A stretch of DNA of 64,000 nucleotides from Prorocentrum cordatum (taxonomy: Eukaryota > Sar > Dinophyceae > Prorocentrales > Prorocentraceae), in assembly GCA_963575745.1 (NCBI GenBank), contig CAUYUJ010011148.1, positions 61,952-125,951 on the forward strand. Reading direction: 5' to 3'. The first letter of the stretch is position 1, and the number at the start of each line of letters is the position of its first letter. Position numbers and translations under genes: made by a program. The notes beneath the pieces were generated by a model, which did not search any database, was not told the origin of the DNA, and saw only the letters and a program-made list of their open reading frames with translations. Positions 56,226 to 64,000 of this stretch are shown here, piece by piece.

Positions 56226-56392
56226 CCGGACGAAAGGGGGTACGAAATCTGCTGCATGCAGCTGGTTTCGGCCCCACCGAGGGGCCCATTCCTCGATACA
56301 CAGGCGCCGGGAGGCGCTGGGAAAATCAGCTACGTGAGCTGATTCTCAACCCCCCCTTGGCTATCCCCCCTTCCGCCCGGCCCGATGGTCGG

Positions 56393-56562
56393 AGGTTGAT
56401 AGACCTCCCACCCTGGCACGTCGATTGGTAGTTAATTGGCCTTGCGCGGTTCGCGAGAGGGCGTCGCGGCCGTCATGTTGCGGGTCCAGGTCCGTCGGTC
56501 TCGGTCCTGGGCCGTTTTCGTTAAAGGGTGGTTTACTTAAGGGAGGTTTGTCCACCGCCGAT
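56393..56562 (+). repeat. Dispersed repeat R2, copy 2
   Basis: Partner of 31478-31642. Confidence 0.6.
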
Positions 56563-56814
56563 TCTGAGGACCCTTACGGGTCGGGATGAAAAACGGATCC
56601 CGGGGGTAGGGGTCGGGATTTCAATTTCGCAAGGGACCGCGTATCGAAACAACCGGGCCTTCGCGTGTCTGGGAAGAGGTGCCTCTGGCCCCGGGTGCCC
56701 CAGTGTCCCCCAGCTTGTCGGTCCGTTTTGGAGCCCCTGGGGCCCTCTGGGCCTTGGAAGGTGGGTGGTTTCTCTGGAGACATGTTGGTGCCTCCCTGGA
56801 AATCCTGGGGGCAC

Positions 56815-56985
56815 CTTCCCAGACCCCCGACGCAACGATTTCTCCCGAACGTCGACTCTGGACTCTGTAGGTGTCGACCCGCTCCCCGGGACCGGCTTTG
56901 TTCATCCCGCTCGTTGTTTTTGTTGTTTGACGGTCCCGAGGCGCGGCAGGGGCCCCCAGGGAGGCCCCAAATAGCGGAACGCCTC
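56815..56985 (-). repeat. Dispersed repeat R1, inverted copy
   Basis: Read on the minus strand it matches 1340-1470 (CTATTTGGGGCCTCC, CGCCTCGGGACCGTCAAA, CCGGTCCCGGGGA, GTTGCGTCGGGGGTCTGGG) and the left part of 4281-4440 (GGGTCGACACCTACAGAGTC). 56990-57585 holds nothing else recognised. Confidence 0.6.
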
Positions 56986-57587
56986 CCGTCGTCGTTCCCC
57001 ATCCAGTGCTTGCACTGAAGGGGTTCTTTCGAGCGGAAACGGAAAGGTTTGGCGAAGGCATGTCCCGCTGGTGTTGGTGGCCGGCTGGGCTCCCGGGTTC
57101 CCGGTTCCTGGTTCTTGGGCCCGGGTCGATTTCGGTGGGTTCCGGCCGGGCTCCCGTGTTCCCGGTCGGCCTTGATAATCGGTCAAGCCATCCACTGATT
57201 GGGGTTTTTCTTTGGCGTCGTTGTTTCAGGACTCGAGGGGGGTCAGGGCTAGGCCAGGGGAACTTCTAGCAGCACCCGGCCCATGGTCAACAAGTCGTGG
57301 TGGCAGACGCTGATGCTGGTGGCGCCGGGCTCGGCGCCCTGGGGTGGACGGCATGGCTCTTGGAGCCTGCCAGGAGGCAGAGGTGGCCCGGCACTGCAGC
57401 ACTGGATCTGACCAGCAGTTTTTGTTGGGGTGCCGTCAAAACGGGTCCGGGTGCAGAGCTGCACCAGTTGGACCCCGGGAGGGGTCCGGGGACCAAGTTG
57501 CAGCGGATGCGGCAATGTCCTCGGCGTGGACGGCGTCGGTTGGAGATGGCTGGGGTGGGGGGTTTCTCCGAAGGGCTTGGGCGACCC

Positions 57588-57893
57588 TCCGTCCTCCTCC
57601 TCCTCCTGCTCCTCCTCCTGCTCCTCCTCCTGCTCCTCCTCCTGCTCCTCCCTCCTGCTCCTCCATCCTAGCTCCTCCTCCTCTTCCTCCTCCTCCGCCT
57701 CCTCTTCCTCTCTCCTAGCTCCTCCTCCTCCTCCATCTCCTCCATCTCCTCCCCCTCCTTCTCCTCTTCCTCCTCCTCCTCCTCCGCCTCCTCCTCCCCC
57801 TCCTTCTCCTCCTCATTCTCCTCCTCCTCCTCCTCCTCCTCCTCCTCCTCCTCCTCCTCTTCCTCCTCCTCCTCCTCCTCCTCCTCCTAGGCC
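57588..57893 (+). repeat. (TCC)n microsatellite with CTCCTG variants, about 300 bp
   Basis: Begins with CTCCTCCTG 9-mers (57595-57660) then TCC triplets with CATC and CGCC interruptions. The frame at 57430-58113 crosses it and ends EYLASRGIYPGSQRFASFAS with no recognised family. 57900-58380 has no other feature. Confidence 0.95.
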
Positions 57894-58382
57894 CGTGCGC
57901 TCTGACCCCTCTAGACTCAGCTACCCACCCTCAGCCCCCCTCGGGTCTCGGAGTCCTCCGCCTCCTCCCCCTGCTCCTCCTCGAACCGAAAAGCAGATAG
58001 TCACTGAATACTTGGCCTCTCGAGGGATCTACCCAGGGTCTCAGAGGTTTGCTAGTTTTGCCAGCAGTAGAAACATTTTTGAAATTGCTAAGAGATCAAG
58101 CGGTCAACCCTGAATATCGCCCGCCTCAGACTCCTGTGGCTACCTTATGCGTCGGTGGCTGCAGGGGCCAGGACGGCCCCGTGCGGGGCCATGTCTGCGG
58201 CCCTGGTGCGTAGAGCTTCGGCATATGCACTCACTCCAAAGAGAAGGTTCACCGCGCCGCACTGCCTTCAGTCAGTCTTGAATGTTCAGGGCCCACTGCT
58301 GCGCGATTTTGAAACTGAGTGAGTACAGTACCCACTAGACAATCAGACAACATGGCGTTAAAGGTGTGCGTGTCGTATCGTA

Positions 58383-58441
58383 TCCTCCCCCTCCTCCTCC
58401 TCCTCCTCCTCCTCCTCATCCTCCTCCTCATCCTCCTCACG
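58383..58441 (+). repeat. TCC-rich microsatellite
   Basis: TCC and CATCC triplets. Confidence 0.9.
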
Positions 58442-58667
58442 AGTTTGTCATGCCGTCGACCCTGGAGGTTCGGACCCGTTCCCTGGGGCCGATTCCCCGC
58501 GATATGATTTTCAGCACGAGTCGTTTTTCGACGGCCCCGACGTCGCTCCCAGAGGACCCACATGGCGAAACACCTCCGTGGTCGTTGGGACCATGTGGGG
58601 ATTAATGCGCACACATCGTTCCTCCTCCCCCACCTCCTCCCTCTCCTGTTTCTCTCCCCTCTTCCCC

Positions 58668-58688
58668 CCGTAGCCATTTTGGCTCAAG
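58668..58688 (+). other. Dinoflagellate spliced-leader relic, exact over 21 bases
   Basis: CCGTAGCCATTTTGGCTC followed by AAG matches positions 2-22 of the conserved dinoflagellate spliced leader with no mismatch; the preceding base is C, whereas position 1 of the leader is A, G or T. A pyrimidine tract (58618-58667) precedes it and retroelement coding follows at once (reading PVAILAQDGAY). The sequence after the leader is ACGGAG, not the GTA expected at the donor of an SL RNA gene. It therefore marks the 5' end of a reverse-transcribed trans-spliced mRNA or a reused acceptor site. Confidence 0.93.
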
Positions 58689-60034
58689 ACGGAGCTTACC
58701 TCCCGTCCCGACTCCAGGGGCTCGAGGCCGAGGTGGAAGGGCAGCCCCTTCCTGAGGCCTGGCTGCCTCGGCCAGTTTCCAGTGAGCTCCTGGAGGAGCA
58801 GTTCTTTCACGATTTTGTGTCAACGGGTCAGCGGATGGCCCCAGCTCTTGATGACAAGGAATGGGATGTCTTGCTTGGCCCACACGTTCGTGTACACGTT
58901 CGAGCATGGGCTTGCCAGAATGGGCTTGCGGTTCGTGCACACGTTTGCATAACTGGGCGTCGAGGATCAAGTGTGAGTGCGGAAGGTCAGCCCCCGCACA
59001 CATTCGAGCAAGAGTAATCGCTGCCCACAAACTTGCCATGCAGAAGTACGAGAGTGGTGGCACAGCACGAGGCAAAGGAAATGGTCGTGATAAGCAGGTC
59101 CATGGCGGTGGCACGGGTGATAAGCTCAGTGCGGTGGAGAAGAAGCTTGACACCCTCATGGCATCGAATCCAAGTTCTGAGCCCCCCAGCTACACCGCCG
59201 TGGAAGTTGGAGGCAAACCACAAAGCTAACCAGAAGGTGGAGGTCGAACCAGATACGGAAGAAGGGCGACGAGCTAAAGTTGCAGTGCAGATTCAGGGGC
59301 TGGAGACCTCAATCCAAACGATTGGAACGCATGATGAGTTCAAAGATATTCGGTACATAATGGAGAAGCAACTCGTTGCGTTGCGTACACAGCACAAGCA
59401 AATGCTGCCTCCTCAAACAGCACATCGCCGTGGCGCACAGGATCTCAGCAACGCGAAGATGGCGATTGAGCAAATGTCGAAGGACGTGGCAGACAAGCGT
59501 GAACAGTTTGAGAAGTTGCGTGTGTCGATCGAGGAGCGTGTTCAAACCCTTGCTTCGAAGAAGGAGCAGCTTGTCGTCCTGCGGTCGGAGTTCGACAGGA
59601 CGGCGTCGCTGACGTGGCCCAAAGTCGAAGGAGGTGATCGAAGAGATGCAGTCCCAGGGTCAGTCTTGCTCCACGACATCGACGGTTTCAAGAAGGACAA
59701 CCCAGAGGTGGAGGCGTTCCTCTCCAGCGAGCTGTGGACGAAGCTGCAGGAGCACATCCGCGTTTTGCCCAAGGAGGATGCACCTGACGTGGGCATGGGT
59801 GCTGCTGCAGATTACGACGGTGATGATGCAGGTTGCCGAGAGTCTCAGCGTCCCGCAGGTGGTGGTACATCAGGTGGGTCAGCAGAGGCAGGGAGTAACA
59901 AGCGCGACAATGAGACCAGTGAGTTGTCTGAAGAAGAGCGACGTGCAATATGGACTACGTGCTCCAGTTTCGAGGATTCCACTGCCACGTTGGAGGAGCT
60001 CTGCACCGCGACGAGGGCGCGGTATTCCGTTTGA
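58689..60034 (+). pseudogene. LINE-2 ORF1: zinc finger and coiled coil
   Basis: Three frames. The first (to 59017) follows the leader: LPSRLQGLEAEVEG, SELLEEQFFHDFVSTGQRM. The second (58861-59229) has WACGSCTRLHNWASRIKCEC then G (58921-58983), a W-x-C-x2-C...C-x-C zinc finger, then basic KYESGGTARGKGNGRDK and DKLSAVEKKLDTLMAS. The third (to 60034) is a long helical segment (IRYIMEKQLVALRTQHKQML, AKMAIEQMSKDVADKREQFE, LRVSIEERVQTLASKKEQL), fitting an RNA-binding, self-associating ORF1 protein, and an acidic tail to TGA. Frame changes near 59000 and 59225 show decay. Confidence 0.65.
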
Positions 60035-60249
60035 CGATGGCCTCGGTGCACAGGATGAGTGTAATATGTCGGAGGGTGTAGTGGCAAGCCACCACTCCCT
60101 TCAATCATCGAGGGCCAAAGTTGATGCTGCTGAAGGTGCTGCGCGATCCCCTGGCGGCAGGGGTGAGAGTGCGAGCGGCGCCTCCCCTGTCAGTCCGACT
60201 ACTGAGGGCAATGCGCCATTGGCTGCGTGTCCAGGCCTTGGAGCTCGTG

Positions 60250-60868
60250 CTCCTGAGTCCAGAGACTATGATGCCAATGGTTTTCTGCTGGTGTTGCGGT
60301 CTTTGTGCGCAGCGAGTGTGGCGCGCGAGCGCCGCAAGTTGGATTGCATCAAGTGCGCGAGCATCGCGTCCAGCATGTGCAGCTTGACCTCCCAGAGTGG
60401 CCCGCCCTCCATCTTGTGAACATGTACTTGTATCCTGGTATAGGCCCTCAGGGCAAGAATGCTCAACTGTTGGCAGCAGCAGGTGCAGTAGTTGAGGGCG
60501 TCGAAGGCCCGTGCATTGTTAGAGGAGGCCGGAATATGCCACTCGACGAAGTAGAGGCTTCAGGTTTCTGCAGTTTCGCTGGTCCCACCTTGGTCTCTAC
60601 TCAGCTCTATACGTGTCGAGGCGGCGCAGGTAGCCCGATCATCGATTATTTCTGGCTCAATGATCCGTGCGCGCGCGCATACAGGCATGCCAAACTTGAT
60701 GCGAGCTGGCCGATTAGACCCCACAGGCCAGTGCAGTTAGTTATAGCTAGCCAGGGATTCCGGGTGAAGCATTTCGTGTGCACTGTTGCTCCTTTGCTTT
60801 CGGTTCCCCCCCCCGTTCGGCCCTCGCCCCGCGCCACCCGATTGTGGTCCTGTTCATGGGCTGGTTGA
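60250..60868 (+). pseudogene. LINE-2 EEP endonuclease remnant
   Basis: In the frame at 60305-60868, WPALHLVNMYLYPGIGPQGK, NAQLLAAAGAVVEGVEGPCI and VRGGRNMPLDEVEASGF match the middle of the endonuclease fold, then TCRGGAGSPIIDYFWLN and IRPHRPVQLVI match its end (IDYF and HRPV motifs). The enzyme nicks target DNA to prime reverse transcription. In relatives GGRNM reads GG-D-(F/W)-N-M, so the catalytic Asp is replaced and a residue lost. The N-terminal part before 60305 is not seen in one frame. Confidence 0.7.
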
Positions 60869-60869
60869 G

Positions 60870-61600
60870 CGTTGCGTTGAAATGGCGGGGGGCGAGAAGG
60901 CCGACCCAGGGGTGGCGCATCACCTGCTCAGCACCAGCTGGGGCAAGTTTGCCCAGATCGCTGCACGGCATATCAGTATGTTCACTGGGGGCGCGAAAGA
61001 TAACTTCGACTGCTTCGGGCGCCAAGTTGCACCGCGCTGGGTCAACGTTGAATATCCCGTGCCAGATGACAGCGAAAACTGTTTAACAGCTGATGGGTGG
61101 CAGTGGCTTCGGAACGGAGTCCAGCACCTAGGAAAGTTAGCAGCTCTAGATGTTATGAATGACCAAACCCAGGGAGCTATGCTTGCCGAGTTAGCTGTTT
61201 TTCCGGGACCACGACTACCCAGGGTTTGGTCTGAGCGCTAGGTTCGATAACTCCGTCAAGCAAGCGCGCATGACGTTGTGTTCTGAGTGTTTACCAGAAA
61301 ATGTTGAGCAGCTTCTCGAGGAGATTGCCGACGACGTCTCCGTTGCAGTAAAAGGTGCTTCGGAAGAAGCGCAAGATAGTTGGAGTGATTGGCGCAAGAT
61401 CGCGCCAGCATGGGGGGGGGGGCGCGGGGCCTTCACAGGGTCACGAAAGTTCGGAGTGCTGTTACGCCTACGGTTGTGCATGATCCTAAAGGCCCCAGCG
61501 CTGACCCTCAGTCTGTGGCGCGGCATGAGCTGCAACCGTGCTCTAAGCTCTGGCGAGCCACCGCCTCCCCACCTGTTGCCTGGACCCCTGGTCGGTCCAG
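60870..61600 (+). pseudogene. LINE-2 linker between endonuclease and RT
   Basis: The frame at 60786-61241 (VAHHLLSTSWGKFAQIAARH, WQWLRNGVQHLGKLAALDVM) and the frame at 61270-61689 (EEAQDSWSDWRKIAPAWGG) carry the helical, Trp-containing linker usual between endonuclease and RT. A G run at 61412-61419 may mark one of the frameshifts, as coding passes near there from one frame to another (GARGLHRVTK in the RT frame). Confidence 0.55.
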
Positions 61601-62960
61601 CTTTCCCCGTGCCGACCCTGGGGAGGTGGGAAAAGTCATTCAGAGTTTTTCGGAGTCTACTGCCGCTTCCTTGGATCGGTTTCATCTAAGGCATTTCCTG
61701 GTGCTTGACGATGATGGCTTGCACTTGCTACCTGGCTGGTGGCAGCGCTGCCAGGCGATAGGCCTCTCACCCAAACAACTTCTATGTGTGCTAATGCCCA
61801 TGCTGCCGAAGCCATTCACAGGACATAGGTTAATAGTGCTCTACAGCGGTATGTGCCGCATCTGGCAGAGGCTGCGGCTGCCTTTGCTAAGATCACTCAT
61901 GGAGGAGGTGGAGCGTCGGCACTGGGGTGCTAGTCGGGGGAGGAGTTATGTAGACTGTGCCTGGGCGCAAGCGGCGCGTGCAGAGGCTGATGTTGCCTCG
62001 AACCGCCTCAGTGTGCTCGTTATCGCCGACTACTCCAAATAGTATGAGACAATCCCGTTTGTCGAACTTCGGGACAAGTTTCTCGAGTTTAAAGTGCCCA
62101 CTGCATTTTTGAAACTCGTTTTCAATGCGTGGAGGGCCCCTCGTGTGCTGCGTCTCAGACGGCACCGCTCAGACTGGGCCGCGCATGCGAATTTCGGGTT
62201 GCCAGCAGGCGATTGCTTCAATGATATCAGCATCAAAGTGCATGCTGTCAAGGCGTTTGGTGATTGTGTCGCTAGTCAGCCCCCTCTCGTTCGTTTCGCA
62301 TCGTACATCGATGGTTCGGGGATTCAGATCTCCAGCTCCCAGAGACACAGTGCTGTGCAGCTTGCGGTCTCGGTGGGCCGTGAATTTTACCGCGCGAGTA
62401 AGCAGATTAATGCAGCAATCAATGGTAAAGATGCAGTCGTTGCCAGCGAGGTGTCACTTACACGTGAAGTTGTGTGCGGCCGAGGGCTTGAGCCCAAGGT
62501 TGCAAAACAATCGGTCACATATCTCGGTGCTGATAGTGCAGGTGTCAAGCGTTTAGCTGCTCGTGCGCGTGTCAAACAGCGGTCCCGTCTGCGGGGCATT
62601 CAATTGCGATGCAAAAAGGTCGGCAGGTTGAAACCCGGAGCCCCCAATAAGGAGACCAAGAAGGGTCTCTCTCAGGTCCTTCGCACGGATGTTGCTCCCG
62701 CTTCGTCTTATGGTTCCGAGGTTTTGGGTTTCTCGGAGGCTGAGCTGAACGCTGTGCGAAGGACCCAAGCTCGCAGGATGCCGCCGTCTCATGGAGGAAC
62801 CCGTACGACGGCAAAGCTTGTTTTGTACGGTGAGCGGGACACTCGAGCCGCAGTTGGTCCAGCTCTGCAGTGGTGTCGCATGCTCTGGAATGCCCAGGTC
62901 AATCCCACTCGTTGCCTGGCCCCTTTTCCAGGGGTTGCTCCAGCTCTGGGAGCAGGCTAA
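61389..62960 (+). pseudogene. LINE-2 reverse transcriptase
   Basis: One frame, open except for a TAG at 62040-62042. Landmarks: LDRFHLRHFLVL, MLPKPFTGHRLIVLYSGMCR then IWQRLR, motif A LSVLVIADYSK followed by the stop and YETIPFVELRDKF, PTAFLKLVFNAWRAPRVL, GLPAGDCFN, SYIDGSG at the place of the Y-x-D-D motif (62304-62315), and TYLGADS near the thumb. The enzyme copies element RNA at the nicked target. The second Asp of Y-x-D-D is Gly here and the stop follows motif A, so this copy cannot be active. Confidence 0.85.
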
Positions 62961-63473
62961 GGCCAGCGATGCTGGGGATTGGAAATCCAGCCGTGGCCCA
63001 CTTGCTCGCGCGACCTTGTCGGCACGACGTGCTGGATGGAAAGTGGTGTCAGGAACGCAGTGGATCGACCATTGGGGCTGCTCGGTTGATATAGGCAAGA
63101 CCCCACCTCGCCTCCTCTTTGATATTCTCAGAGAGGGCCTCCAGCAAGAGGCGGAGTTTCGTTTTGCGAACAGACTTGGGCATGCGCACGGTATGCGAGG
63201 ATCGAGGCGCGCGCGTGCGATGCGGGATTCCCCACTGACGGCATGTGCGCGCATGGTCAACGTGACACGTTGCACCATAGGCTTTACACCTGCACGCGCC
63301 CTGAGGTTATGGAGGCCCGACAGTCCCTTGACATTCCGTCGGAGATTTTTGAGGAGGGGGCACGCAGTGATGACCCTGTTGTCACTCGTGGCTTGCTTAC
63401 TTTCCTTGACAGTGATGTGCCCCCTCCCGCCCCCCCCATTCCAGATGTGAGATCTAGATGGCGCAGGGCGTGA
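62791..63473 (+). pseudogene. LINE-2 post-RT region with Cys/His knuckle
   Basis: After 62925 coding shifts to the frame at 62791-63450 (LQLWEQAKASDAGDWKSSRG, RAGWKVVSGTQWIDHWGCSV), then back to the frame ending at 63473 with MCAHGQRDTLHHRLYTC, the H and C half of a C-terminal knuckle. It continues PEVMEARQSLDIPSEIFEEG. Such knuckles follow RT in many LINEs and are thought to bind nucleic acid. Confidence 0.6.
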
Positions 63474-63474
63474 T

Positions 63475-64000
63475 TTGAATATGCAGCCTGAGGATCTTGC
63501 AAAGCTTGCAGGGGATGCGGTGGAGCTTGAGATGGCGTCCGACGGCAGCTGCACGAAGCAGGCCCTCCGCTGTCTTCATCGTGCTTCGTGGGCGATCGCC
63601 CTCTTGGAGCCAGGCGGCGGCTCCCTCCTTGCCATTATGCGGGGTATTGTTCCTGGTGGGCTGCCCGAGACCCCTGCGATGGCCGAACATGCGGGGACAT
63701 CTTTAGTCCAGCTTTAGTCGGGCAGGTTGCTGACAGGCCCACCTCTCTGGCTCTCGACTGTCAAGCTGTGACTTGTCAGACCCAGGGGCCGATTTGGAAA
63801 CAGCTCATGGGCCCCAATAAGTTTGCTGGTGTGAGAAGGCTTGCCCATGAACTCGAAGGCGCGGAATTTCTGTCGACCTTCCATGTTAAGACTCATCGAG
63901 AGCTGTCTGCCCTCGAGGAGTTGGAAGGTGATGGTATTAGGTTTGGTTTTGCGCATCATGCCGTAGATGAGCATGCCAAGAGGGCCCTTGTGGGCCATCC
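63475..64000 (+). pseudogene. LINE-2 RNase H domain, truncated by the window edge
   Basis: ASDGSCTKQALRCLHRASWA and IVPGGLPETPAMAEHAG give the first strand with its Asp and the helix with the usual Glu (AEHAG). A stop at 63715-63717 ends the frame. The domain goes on in another frame with ALDCQAVTCQTQG, LEGAEFLSTFHVKTHREL and FAHHAVDEHAKRALVGH, ending in a D-x-x-A-K element. An RNase H after RT removes the RNA strand. The frameshift makes it inactive. Confidence 0.7.

Larger units (their letters stand above)
58668..64000 (+). mobile_element. LINE-2: SL-headed non-LTR retrotransposon, runs off the window
   Basis: In order from the SL: zinc finger (58921), coiled-coil ORF1 (to 60034), EEP endonuclease (about 60250-60868), linker, reverse transcriptase (about 61600-62950), C-terminal knuckle (63243-63320) and RNase H (63530 to the end). 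All parts lie on one strand in canonical order over 5.3 kb with no large insertion, so the copy is nearly complete in length, but frameshifts, a stop in the RT and altered catalytic residues make it inactive. A single insertion with the SL at its 5' end is the simplest reading. The 3' end lies outside the window. Confidence 0.85.

Noticed and set aside
58668-58688. An SL RNA gene
   Set aside because: The bases after the leader are ACGGAG and not the GTA donor start expected in an SL RNA gene, and coding sequence follows immediately.

Overview
This window is best read as nuclear DNA of a dinoflagellate, rich in mobile elements and simple repeats. The decisive signature is the dinoflagellate trans-spliced leader (SL), found embedded in the DNA twice: an essentially exact copy at 58668-58688 and a diverged copy at 14001-14022. 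High GC, very long triplet microsatellites and heavily decayed retroelements fit the same group. The genus cannot be fixed from the window. No complete host gene was recognised; two short possible exons near the left end (549-653 and 953-1155) and one at 54.7 kb are weak candidates.

Layout. 0-5 kb: possible host exons around a small inverted-repeat element, an 89-bp minisatellite of about 18 units (2055-3567) and a direct-repeat-bounded unit (3766-4578). 5-14 kb: microsatellites (GGA/TCC, GAT, TCG), degenerate tandem repeats and a 1.1-kb tandem duplication. 14-20 kb: LINE-1, a decayed non-LTR retrotransposon headed by an SL relic, with ORF1 split by a 173-bp palindromic element, an endonuclease remnant and a C-terminal zinc-knuckle remnant; no reverse transcriptase was found. 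20-32 kb: triplet and hexanucleotide repeats, a possible minus-strand RNase H remnant near 23.3 kb, and three copies of a roughly 190-bp inverted-repeat element within 3.7 kb. 32.57-42.05 kb: a full-length but inactivated Ty1/copia LTR retrotransposon with both LTRs and a perfect 5-bp target duplication. 42-58.6 kb: intergenic DNA with microsatellites, an 81-bp minisatellite and several dispersed repeat families whose partners lie elsewhere in the window. 58.67 kb to the end: LINE-2, another SL-headed non-LTR element with zinc finger, coiled-coil ORF1, endonuclease, reverse transcriptase, C-terminal knuckle and RNase H, running off the right edge.

How the parts relate. The two SL-headed LINEs suggest a cycle of transcription, trans-splicing, reverse transcription and re-insertion that carries the leader back into the genome. 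The copia element and the small inverted-repeat elements represent two other transposition modes. All autonomous elements seen here carry stops, frameshifts or lost catalytic residues, so this locus looks like a graveyard and not an active source. All comparisons were made by eye; boundaries and identities are approximate.
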